Shown here piece by piece: positions 1-5,698 of a stretch of DNA of 6,806 nt. The notes under the pieces are model-generated. The model saw nothing but the letters and a program-made list of their open reading frames with translations. It ran no database searches and was not told the DNA's origin. Position 1 is the stretch's first letter. Every line of letters starts with the position of its first letter. A program made the position numbers and the translations under genes. This DNA is from an uncultured Prevotella sp. (lineage in GTDB: Bacteria; Bacteroidota; Bacteroidia; Bacteroidales; Bacteroidaceae): positions 1-6,806 of the forward strand of contig CALCHM010000076.1 of NCBI GenBank assembly GCA_937901345.1. Reading direction: 5' to 3'.

Positions 1-21
1 CCCAAAGGGCGGAGGGGTCTG
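1..21. repeat. Possible edge of a dispersed GC-rich intergenic repeat
   Basis: The window opens with a G/C-rich stretch containing a small CCC-AAA-GGG foldback followed by a purine-rich GGAGGGG run. Neither strand has an open frame through it. From memory, similar strings (on the other strand a CCCCTCCGCCCTTTGGG-like run) recur between genes in gut Bacteroidota and other gut anaerobes. Only a single, edge-truncated copy is visible, so the repeat call rests on recall and not on a second copy here. The rest of the stretch to 124 is AT-rich and holds no gene, only a weak six-pair hairpin near 63-84. Confidence 0.2.
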
Positions 22-124
22 TAGTAGAGGGTAAACTTCTATATTATTGCCAAAATGTAAGTAGCAAGTATGCTATCGCTTGTTGCCTTTCAATATTGTG
101 GGCATAAGACAACAGTCACTCCAT

Positions 125-709
125 TCACTGGCTCCCTCCCCGCATCGTGTCTAACACCTGTTCCAGCGTATAGGCCTCGTATAAGTTTTGGACTTCGGAG
201 TAGCGCTGGTTGATGTGCATAAAGGGACGCCAGTAGTCGCTGAAGGGGCGCAGCGTAATGCACTCACTCGTGCCGTCTTCGCGTATGGCGACACAACGGT
301 TCGCTCCGCTCAACGGACTTCCTGCCAGTTTGTAAATCAAACTCCTTACGCAGTCATCGCCCGTTCGCAAGGCGCCCTTGCAGTGTGTCCACCACTCGAG
401 GTAAACGCCTAACGTGGCACCTCGGAATCCCGATGTCCCCGTGTAGGCAAGTCCATTTTTTATGGCAATGGGGCAGAGAAACATCCTACTGTCTGAGAGT
501 ATCTGTTCGCGGTGCGCATAGAGGAAGAAGGCATTCTCGATGAAGCGTCGTTGCTGCTCCTGCTCGTTCTGAAGAATGTCGTCGAGCGGGAGGTTCATGC
601 TGTCGGTGACGGAAGGTGCCGTCCTCTGGCGCGGATAGACGGTGAGTTCACGTCCGTCGAGCAACACCAACTTATCGGAAGGTGAGGGAGTCATATCGAT
701 TGGCATCAT
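125..709 (-). CDS. Conserved-looking hypothetical protein, 194 aa
   Basis: I do not recognise a named family and assign no function. The frame is open for 194 codons from an ATG at 709. A second ATG follows at once, and a third at residue 6 (694) is also a possible start. The protein looks soluble, with no signal peptide or membrane segment. It has a Gln/Glu-rich helical stretch (about residues 46-56), then a central region rich in aromatic residues and Gly (EWWTHCKGAL; the segment with LAGSPLSGANRC), and a tail containing PFSDYWRPFMHINQRY. Dense Trp, Tyr, Cys and Gly in distinct blocks suggest a folded, selected protein and not a chance frame. It starts 8 bp after the stop of the nucleotidase gene on the same strand, so it is probably its co-transcribed partner. 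No Shine-Dalgarno sequence precedes it, as is usual in Bacteroidota. No convincing terminator follows in the 124 bases before the window edge. Confidence 0.7.
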   Translation of the reverse strand: MMPIDMTPSPSDKLVLLDGRELTVYPRQRTAPSVTDSMNLPLDDILQNEQEQQRRFIENAFFLYAHREQILSDSRMFLCPIAIKNGLAYTGTSGFRGATLGVYLEWWTHCKGALRTGDDCVRSLIYKLAGSPLSGANRCVAIREDGTSECITLRPFSDYWRPFMHINQRYSEVQNLYEAYTLEQVLDTMRGGSQ

Positions 710-717
710 TGCGGAGG

Positions 718-1173
718 TTAGGAGTTTTTCGCTTTAGAGATGAGGTAGCGCGTCACTGCTTCCCAATCGGGATAACGCTCCGTACCGAATTGCACCCACT
801 CGCCCGAGAACTCGCTGGCACCGTTTTTCGCTCTGTCGTCAATGAGGTAGTCGCCAGCAACCAGATGTTTGCAGTGGGTCAGTATCACACGCTTCTTAAA
901 GAGGTCGCCAAAATGTTGCGTGAGCCACACAATTTTGTCACTCCATGCGGTAATGTTGCCCCAAGGCGCGGTTGAAAGGATGTAAACATCGTAGTGTTCG
1001 CGCAATTGGTGTACCGCTTCAATGGCACCCGGCATGGGGTCCATCAGCGAGAAGATTCCGGGAACCTCATCCAGGCGCCCCTCATACTCGCGCTGCGTCG
1101 CTTCAGGCAACTTGTCGATGCCGCTTTGAAAATTCACCAACACTCCGTCCATGTCAAAAAACAACTTTTTCAT
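718..1173 (-). CDS. HAD-superfamily 5'(3')-deoxyribonucleotidase-like protein (NT5C type)
   Basis: This is probably a cytosolic phosphatase that removes phosphate from (deoxy)nucleoside monophosphates; the actual substrate cannot be read from sequence. HAD motifs are in order: motif I DMDGVLVNF with nucleophile Asp7 and acid/base Asp9, motif II LSTAP with Thr68, the motif III lysine most likely Lys102 in HCKHL, and motif IV LIDDR with Asp112/Asp113 for Mg2+. The layout, with PGIFSLMDPMPGA between motifs I and II and AKNGASEF after motif IV, fits the 5'-nucleotidase type C family. At 151 aa it is slightly shorter than typical members. I chose the ATG at 1173 because motif I begins six residues later, as usual in this family; the frame is open further upstream to 1281, but that stretch overlaps the preceding gene and has no family features. 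It lies 22 bp after the small gene and 8 bp before the 194-aa gene, suggesting one transcript. Confidence 0.85.
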   Translation of the reverse strand: MKKLFFDMDGVLVNFQSGIDKLPEATQREYEGRLDEVPGIFSLMDPMPGAIEAVHQLREHYDVYILSTAPWGNITAWSDKIVWLTQHFGDLFKKRVILTHCKHLVAGDYLIDDRAKNGASEFSGEWVQFGTERYPDWEAVTRYLISKAKNS

Positions 1174-1195
1174 AAGCAATAGGTATCTTTTTAGA

Positions 1196-1450
1196 TTATT
1201 CGTTTTCACCAGTAACATGAGAGGAATACAGCATGCAATACAGCATCGGATATTCCCGCTCCAAATACTCCCTTGCAGCAAGCAGTTGCAGGGCGTTGTT
1301 CACATTCGTCACATATAGGTGCAGCGTCATGCTGTCGGCATCGTAATGGGAGTCCACCTCAAAATTGGTCTTCATATATTGACGTGCCTCAGCCACGTGC
1401 TTTTCGAGATTCACAATCATATCGACAAAACGTCTTTCATTCTCAGTCAT
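1196..1450 (-). CDS. Small hypothetical protein, 84 aa
   Basis: The family is not recognised. The preferred start is the ATG at 1450 (MTENERRFVDMIVN), because the 13 codons upstream of it to 1489 are AT-rich intergenic-looking sequence overlapping a candidate promoter. The protein is mostly polar. It has an amphipathic helical first half (about residues 3-30), a short likely beta segment (SMTLHLYVTNV, about 44-54), then another helix (NALQLLAAREYLEREYP). There is no signal peptide, membrane span or metal-binding cluster. It is the first gene of the three-gene minus-strand group; its stop is 22 bp before the nucleotidase start. The arrangement suggests a small accessory or structural partner, but nothing in the sequence says what it does. 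It could still be a non-conserved frame. Confidence 0.55.
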   Translation of the reverse strand: MTENERRFVDMIVNLEKHVAEARQYMKTNFEVDSHYDADSMTLHLYVTNVNNALQLLAAREYLEREYPMLYCMLYSSHVTGENE

Positions 1451-1469
1451 ACGCCGGATTTTTAAATTA

Positions 1470-1498
1470 CATATATAATATAGTAACAAAGGGGCAAA
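1470..1498 (-). promoter_or_regulatory. Candidate Bacteroidota-type promoter for the minus-strand gene group
   Basis: Reading leftwards, a TTTG (complement of 1495-1498) is followed after 17 bp by TATATATG (complement of 1470-1477). The second box differs by one base from the TAnnTTTG consensus, and the spacing is 2-4 bp shorter than the usual 19-21 bp. It lies about 20 bp upstream of the ATG at 1450, in AT-rich DNA. The position is right for the three-gene group, but the match is only fair. Confidence 0.35.
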
Positions 1499-1577
1499 AA
1501 TTCAATTTTGGAGGCAACTTTTTTTTCAAGACGCTATTTGAGGTTGAAATGAGGCAAACCAATTTCTACGGGCATAA

Positions 1578-1609
1578 TTTGGTGGAATCGTTAAAATCTC
1601 TTACTTTTG
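1578..1609 (+). promoter_or_regulatory. Bacteroidota sigma-ABfr-type promoter for the etfB-etfA operon
   Basis: An exact -33 box TTTG (1578-1581) is followed after 20 bp by an exact -7 box TACTTTTG (1602-1609, consensus TAnnTTTG). Both boxes and the spacing agree with the primary-sigma promoter described for Bacteroides. Transcription would begin a few bases past 1609, giving an etfB leader of roughly 50-55 nt. No operator-like inverted repeat is evident around it. Confidence 0.75.
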
Positions 1610-1670
1610 ACCGCTGTAACTACCAAAGTTTCTGTTAGAAAGTACTTACATAAAACAATATATAAAAGTT

Positions 1671-2543
1671 ATGGGTCTTAAAATTGTTGTACTTGCCAAG
1701 CAAGTTCCCGACACGCGCAATGTGGGTCCTGATGCGATGACTGCTGAAGGAACTATCAACCGCGCTGCGTTGCCTGCAATTTACAATCCTGAGGACTTAA
1801 ATGCCCTTGAGCAGGCTTTGCGTTTGAAAGATAAATTCCCTGGCACTACGGTGACCATTGTAACGATGGGACCTCCGCGTGCGGCGGAAGTGATTCGTGA
1901 GTCGATGTACCGCGGTGCGGATGGTGGTTTCTTGCTCACCGACCGTGCTTTTGCAGGTGCTGATACGCTCGCAACGAGTTATGCCCTTTCTACTGCCATC
2001 CGCCACATTGGCGATGTGGACCTCGTCATCGGTGGTCGCCAGGCAATTGACGGCGACACGGCTCAGGTGGGTCCGCAGGTGGCTGAAAAACTCGGTTTGA
2101 ATCAGATTACTTATGTAGAAGAAATCCTCGCACTCGAAGACGGATTGCTTACCGCAAAGCGCCATATTGACGGCGGCGTGGAAACCGTTCAGGCGCCGCT
2201 TCCCCTTGTGCTCACGGTGAACGGAAGCGCTGCGCCCTGTCGCCCCCGCAATGCGAAACTCGTGATGAAGTACAAGCGCTGCTTGGCACCGCTCGAAAAG
2301 CCTGCTGAAGGTCTTGCGTATGCTGAAGAATACGACAAGAAACCCTGGCTCACACTCGGACAAATCTCTTGTGCCGACGTGAATGCCGACCTCGCACAAT
2401 GCGGACTTTCGGGTTCGCCCACAAAGGTGAAGAGCATTGAGAACATTGTCTTCAAGGCGAAGGAAAGCAAGGTGCTCACCGGTTCGGACGAAGACATCAA
2501 GGGACTGATGGCAGAACTCTTGGCAAATCACACTATTGGATAA
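1671..2543 (+). CDS. etfB: Electron transfer flavoprotein, beta subunit (bifurcating-like type)
   Basis: This is the small subunit of the soluble EtfAB heterodimer that exchanges electrons with acyl-CoA dehydrogenases. It begins KIVVLAKQVPDTR, the usual EtfB N-terminus, and has TIVTMGPP (63-69), the segment DRAFAGADTLATS (91-103) and the nucleotide-binding signature GRQAIDGDTAQVGP (122-135). The dehydrogenase recognition-loop region lies at about 184-203, and a C-terminal arm follows with SGSPTKVKS (247-255). As recalled from family members, DGDTAQVGP at this site is typical of Etfs whose beta subunit binds a second FAD (Acidaminococcus, Megasphaera and clostridial Bcd-Etf), whereas mitochondrial ETFB has a D-D-C-N-Q version and binds AMP. 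At 290 aa it is somewhat longer than the usual 250-265 aa. The start is preceded by AAAAGTT and no Shine-Dalgarno. etfA follows after 22 bp. Confidence 0.95.
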   Translation: MGLKIVVLAKQVPDTRNVGPDAMTAEGTINRAALPAIYNPEDLNALEQALRLKDKFPGTTVTIVTMGPPRAAEVIRESMYRGADGGFLLTDRAFAGADTLATSYALSTAIRHIGDVDLVIGGRQAIDGDTAQVGPQVAEKLGLNQITYVEEILALEDGLLTAKRHIDGGVETVQAPLPLVLTVNGSAAPCRPRNAKLVMKYKRCLAPLEKPAEGLAYAEEYDKKPWLTLGQISCADVNADLAQCGLSGSPTKVKSIENIVFKAKESKVLTGSDEDIKGLMAELLANHTIG

Positions 2544-2565
2544 TTTACTAAGGCAAACAAAGACT

Positions 2566-3579
2566 ATGAACAGCGTTTATGTTTACTGCGAACTTGAAGG
2601 CACGCAGGTTGCCGAAGTAAGTCAGGAATTACTCTCTAAGGGTCGCAAATTGGCGGACACCTTGGGCGTGAAGTTAGAAGCCGTGGCGGCAGGTAGTGGC
2701 ATCACGGGAAAGGTAGAAGCGCAAATCTTGCCCTACGGTGTGGACAAACTCCACATCTTTGATGCTCCCGGACTTTTCCCCTACACCTCGTTGCCTCACT
2801 CTTCCATCTTAATCAACCTCTTCAAGCAAGAACAACCCCAGATTTGCTTGATGGGCGCGACAGTTATCGGGCGCGACCTTGGACCTCGCGTTTCTTCAGC
2901 GCTCCATTCAGGACTCACTGCCGACTGTACGGCACTCGAAATTGGCAGTCACGAAGACAAGCGTGCGGGTAAGGTTTACGACCAGTTGCTCTACCAGATT
3001 CGCCCCGCTTTCGGTGGTAACATCGTGGCGACTATCATTAACCCCGAAAACCGTCCGCAGATGGCTACTGTGCGTAGCGGCGTGATGAAGGCAGAAGTGC
3101 TTGATGCCAACTATCCCGGCGAAGTCATCATTGAGGATGTGGCAAAGTTTGTACCCGAAACGGATTATGTGGTGAAGGTCATCGACCGCCAGGTTGAAAA
3201 AGCAAGTTCTAACCTCAAGGGTGCTCCCATCGTGATTGCCGGAGGTTATGGCGTGGGTTCGAAGGAAAACTTCGACTTGCTCTATGCCCTCGCAAAGGAA
3301 ATCCATGCCGAAGTGGGTGCGAGTCGTGCAGCTATCGACGCTGGTTTCTGTGAGCACAACATGCAGATTGGTCAGACTGGTGTAACCGTTCGCCCCAAGG
3401 TGTATATTGCCTGCGGTATCTCAGGTGCCATTCAGCACGTGGCAGGGATGAAGGAGAGCGGCATCATTATTTCTATCAACACCGATCCTAACGCTCCTAT
3501 CAACCAGATTGCCGACTACGTAATTAACGGTTCGGTGGAAGAAGTGTTACCCAAGATGATTAAGTATTATAAGGGATAA
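2566..3579 (+). CDS. etfA: Electron transfer flavoprotein, alpha subunit
   Basis: This large Etf subunit carries the FAD that shuttles electrons to and from the dehydrogenase. Domain I spans about residues 1-205. The FAD-binding domain begins near 220 with VIAGGYGVGS and includes VGASRAAIDAG (250-260), MQIGQTG (266-272), ISGAIQHVAGM (285-295) and SINTDPNAPI (303-312). These blocks are close to universal in EtfA, and the flavin-contacting Arg254, Gln270-Thr271, Ser286 and His291 are all present. I chose the ATG at 2566 (MNSVYVYCEL, 337 aa), which begins at the conserved first strand; the frame is open upstream but that would overlap the etfB stop. The gene is 22 bp downstream of etfB and surely co-transcribed. 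No truncation or missing residue is seen. Confidence 0.95.
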   Translation: MNSVYVYCELEGTQVAEVSQELLSKGRKLADTLGVKLEAVAAGSGITGKVEAQILPYGVDKLHIFDAPGLFPYTSLPHSSILINLFKQEQPQICLMGATVIGRDLGPRVSSALHSGLTADCTALEIGSHEDKRAGKVYDQLLYQIRPAFGGNIVATIINPENRPQMATVRSGVMKAEVLDANYPGEVIIEDVAKFVPETDYVVKVIDRQVEKASSNLKGAPIVIAGGYGVGSKENFDLLYALAKEIHAEVGASRAAIDAGFCEHNMQIGQTGVTVRPKVYIACGISGAIQHVAGMKESGIIISINTDPNAPINQIADYVINGSVEEVLPKMIKYYKG

Positions 3580-3660
3580 TGGTTGTATTAGACGAGTTTA
3601 TAGGTACGAGTAAACAAGATAGTTTGCGAGATAAACTTCTATAAGTTCCGCATGGTCGTT

Positions 3661-3695
3661 GTACTCTGTGCTCTGTACTCTGTACTCTGTACTCT
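3661..3695 (+). repeat. Five tandem 7-bp repeats (GTACTCT) in the etfA to dehydrogenase gap
   Basis: Copies start at 3661, 3668, 3675, 3682 and 3689. Four are GTACTCT and the second has one change (GTGCTCT). The array ends 20 bp before the ATG of the acyl-CoA dehydrogenase gene, within a 136-bp non-coding gap (3580-3715) that is otherwise AT-rich. The gap shows no clear promoter and no terminator, only a five-pair hairpin near 3634-3647, so the three genes are probably still one transcript. The unit of 7 is not a multiple of 3, but it lies outside coding sequence, so copy changes would alter leader length and not reading frame. Confidence 0.9.
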
Positions 3696-3715
3696 AAAAT
3701 AAATTTCCAAAAGTT

Positions 3716-5425
3716 ATGGCTAACTATTATAGCGATATAAAAGAACTTCAGTTCGAACTCAACCATCCGCTCATGGAGCGAATCGTTGAACTCAAGGAGC
3801 GCAACTTCCGCGATAAGGAAACGTTTGACGAAGCTCCTCTTGACTATCCCGACGCGATGGACTCTTACGACAAGGTGCTCGACATCGTGGGCGACATTAC
3901 GGCAAACGTGATTAAGCCCAACTCTGAAGGTGTTGACGCCGAAGGTCCTCACTGCGAAAACGGCAGAGTGCGCTATGCCGCTGGCACTTACGACAACCTC
4001 AACGCCATGGTTGGCGCAGGGATGAACGGGATGACAATGCCCCGCCGCTTCGGTGGTCTCAACTTCCCCATCACGCCCTACACGATGTGTGCCGAAATCG
4101 TGGCTGCTGCCGATGCAGGTTTCAGCAACATTTGGAGTCTTCAAGACTGTATTGAAACGCTCTACGAATTTGGCAACGAAGACCAGCACAGCCGTTTCAT
4201 CCCCCGCATCTGTCAGGGCGAAACGATGTCCATGGACCTCACCGAACCCGATGCAGGTTCCGATCTCCAAAGCGTGATGCTCAAAGCAACGTACGACGAA
4301 GCCGAAGGTTGCTGGCGCCTCAACGGTTGTAAGCGCTTCATCACGAATGGCGACGCACAACTCCACTTGGTGCTCGCACGCTCGGAAGAAGGCACAACCG
4401 ACGGTCGCGGTCTCTCCATGTTCATCTACGACAAGAACGACGGTGGTGTTGACGTGCGCCGCATTGAAAACAAGTTGGGCATCCACGGGTCGCCCACATG
4501 CGAACTCGTTTATAAGAATGCCAAGGCAGAACTCTGCGGCGACCGCAAACTCGGGCTCATCAAATACGTGATGGCGCTCATGAACGGTGCGCGCCTCGGT
4601 ATTGCAGCGCAGAGCGTTGGTCTCTCACAGGCAGCTTACAACGAAGCCCTCGCTTATGCTCGCGACCGCAAGCAGTTTGGCAAAGAAATCATCAACTTCC
4701 CCGCCGTGAGCGACATGCTTTCGCTCATGAAGGCGAAACTCGACGCTGGTCGTGCTCTCCTCTATCAGACTTCGCGCTACGTGGATATCTACAAAGCACT
4801 CGAAGACATTGCACGCGAACGCAAACTCGAAGCCGAAGAACGCCAGGAACTCAAGAAGTACTCAAAACTTGCCGATTCGCTCACGCCTCTTGCTAAGGGT
4901 ATGAACTCCGAATACTGCAACCAGAATGCCTACGACTGCATCCAGGTACACGGCGGTTCGGGCTTCATGATGGAATACTTCTGTCAGCAGATTTATCGCG
5001 ATGCACGCATCACCAGCATCTACGAAGGCACTACGCAACTCCAGGTTGTTGCAGCCATCCGCTACGTGACAAACGGTGCTTACCTCGCCCTCATGCGCGA
5101 CTACGAAGCAGTGCCCGCAGCTCCCGAATTTGCATCGCTCATCGAGCGTGCCAAGGCAATGGCAGACAAGTTTGAAGCGGCAACAGCACACGTGAAGGAC
5201 GCTGCAAACGCTGAGTTCCACGACCTCTGTGCGCGCCACCTCTACGAAATGGCTGCAAGCATCATCATGCTCCACTTGCTCACACAAAACGCTACACGCT
5301 GCCCCGAAATGTTCGCCAAGAGCGCTCGCGTGTATGCGAACTACGTTGAAGCAGAAGTGATGAAACACTACACTTGGGTGATGAACCTCACTCCCGAAAC
5401 GATGGACGACTACAAGCAGGCGTAA
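3716..5425 (+). CDS. Acyl-CoA dehydrogenase, long form with C-terminal extension
   Basis: This FAD enzyme carries out alpha,beta-dehydrogenation of an acyl-CoA, with EtfAB as redox partner. Domain order: an N-terminal extension and alpha-helical domain (to about residue 165), a beta domain with the family signature TEPDAGSD (176-183) and the KRFITNG segment, then a second alpha domain with RDRKQFGK (316-323), VHGGSGFM (411-418) and SIYEGTTQLQ (434-443). Glu437 aligns with the catalytic base of medium/short-chain dehydrogenases (YEGT motif). At 569 aa it is far longer than the usual ~380 aa: a charged helical insertion lies at about 355-395 and a helical extension fills about 450-569, as in the long dehydrogenases with an extra C-terminal domain. 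Chain length specificity cannot be read. It is third in the operon, 136 bp after etfA, and its start shares AAAAGTTATGG with etfB. Codons are strongly C-ending, suggesting high expression. Confidence 0.93.
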   Translation: MANYYSDIKELQFELNHPLMERIVELKERNFRDKETFDEAPLDYPDAMDSYDKVLDIVGDITANVIKPNSEGVDAEGPHCENGRVRYAAGTYDNLNAMVGAGMNGMTMPRRFGGLNFPITPYTMCAEIVAAADAGFSNIWSLQDCIETLYEFGNEDQHSRFIPRICQGETMSMDLTEPDAGSDLQSVMLKATYDEAEGCWRLNGCKRFITNGDAQLHLVLARSEEGTTDGRGLSMFIYDKNDGGVDVRRIENKLGIHGSPTCELVYKNAKAELCGDRKLGLIKYVMALMNGARLGIAAQSVGLSQAAYNEALAYARDRKQFGKEIINFPAVSDMLSLMKAKLDAGRALLYQTSRYVDIYKALEDIARERKLEAEERQELKKYSKLADSLTPLAKGMNSEYCNQNAYDCIQVHGGSGFMMEYFCQQIYRDARITSIYEGTTQLQVVAAIRYVTNGAYLALMRDYEAVPAAPEFASLIERAKAMADKFEAATAHVKDAANAEFHDLCARHLYEMAASIIMLHLLTQNATRCPEMFAKSARVYANYVEAEVMKHYTWVMNLTPETMDDYKQA

Positions 5426-5456
5426 CCCGCACGTGCTTGAACCTCATCTATAAAAT

Positions 5457-5681
5457 TTATGCCATTCGAAGGGCGTTCAAACGCCTCTCGAATGGCATTT
5501 TATTGGCAATAATAATCAATTTTGCCAGCAATGTCGTTGTCTTACCACTTCCAGGACAAGCCTGAATATAGCAACTGCTATCTTCTTTGATAATATTTAC
5601 CTTGTTAGAATCAAAAGGTTTCTTATCTTTCAACAGAATATCGTGAGCTATTGTTATTTCTTCATCAGTAGCAAATGGCAT
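5457..5681 (-). pseudogene. gajB: Remnant of a UvrD/Rep-like helicase gene (GajB type), 3' end lost
   Basis: Only the first ~60 codons of an SF1 helicase remain. The frame starts at the ATG at 5681 (MPFATDEEITIAHDILL), 17 bp after the gajA-like stop. It reaches a Walker A motif, ACPGSGKTTT, with Gly44-Ser45-Gly46-Lys47-Thr48, then LLAKLIIIANK, and ends after 74 aa. Intact GajB-type helicases run to about 500 aa or more, with Walker B, 2A and 2B domains; none of these is present here. The last ~13 residues (MPFERRLNALRMA) are encoded by the terminator hairpin of the neighbouring operon, so the tail is not helicase sequence or is so only for the first few residues. A helicase following an OLD/TOPRIM nuclease is the Gabija arrangement. 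The product could bind nucleotide poorly at best and cannot be a helicase. Confidence 0.8.
5459..5501 (+). terminator. Rho-independent terminator after the dehydrogenase gene, possibly bidirectional
   Basis: A perfect 11-bp stem (ATGCCATTCGA at 5459-5469 with TCGAATGGCAT at 5488-5498) continues, after one mismatch and a G-T pair, into a GGCG/CGCC core around a small loop at about 5476-5481. TTTT (5498-5501) follows on the plus strand. On the minus strand the hairpin is followed by an A/T tract (ATAAATTTTAT), so it may also stop the leftward transcript. It begins 33 bp after the dehydrogenase stop codon. It also lies entirely inside the 3' end of the broken helicase frame on the other strand. 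Confidence 0.85.
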
Positions 5682-5698
5682 AATCTTTCTTTTTAGAT

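Noticed and set aside
32..43. The 12-mer TAAACTTCTATA occurs here and again at 3632-3643, both in non-coding DNA
   Set aside because: In AT-rich sequence of this length about one such 12-bp match is expected by chance, and the flanks differ.
63..84. Possible terminator hairpin for the leftward gene group
   Set aside because: It has only six pairs including a G-T wobble, a 10-nt loop and no T-run in the right direction.
1797..2531. Minus-strand open frame of 244 codons opposite etfB
   Set aside because: It is antisense to a conserved gene and has no recognisable domain, leader or promoter.
3560..4486. Long minus-strand open frame of 308 codons opposite the dehydrogenase gene, its N-terminal part reading through the heptamer repeats
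   Set aside because: It overlaps a clearly recognised enzyme, and its residues are the low-information pattern expected of an antisense frame in C-ending-codon-biased DNA (many His, Val, Cys); the repeat-encoded part is an artefact.
5429..5436. Perfect 8-bp palindrome GCACGTGC just after the dehydrogenase stop codon
   Set aside because: It is too short to claim an operator or attachment site, has no second copy in the window, and its position after the stop gives it no clear regulatory role.
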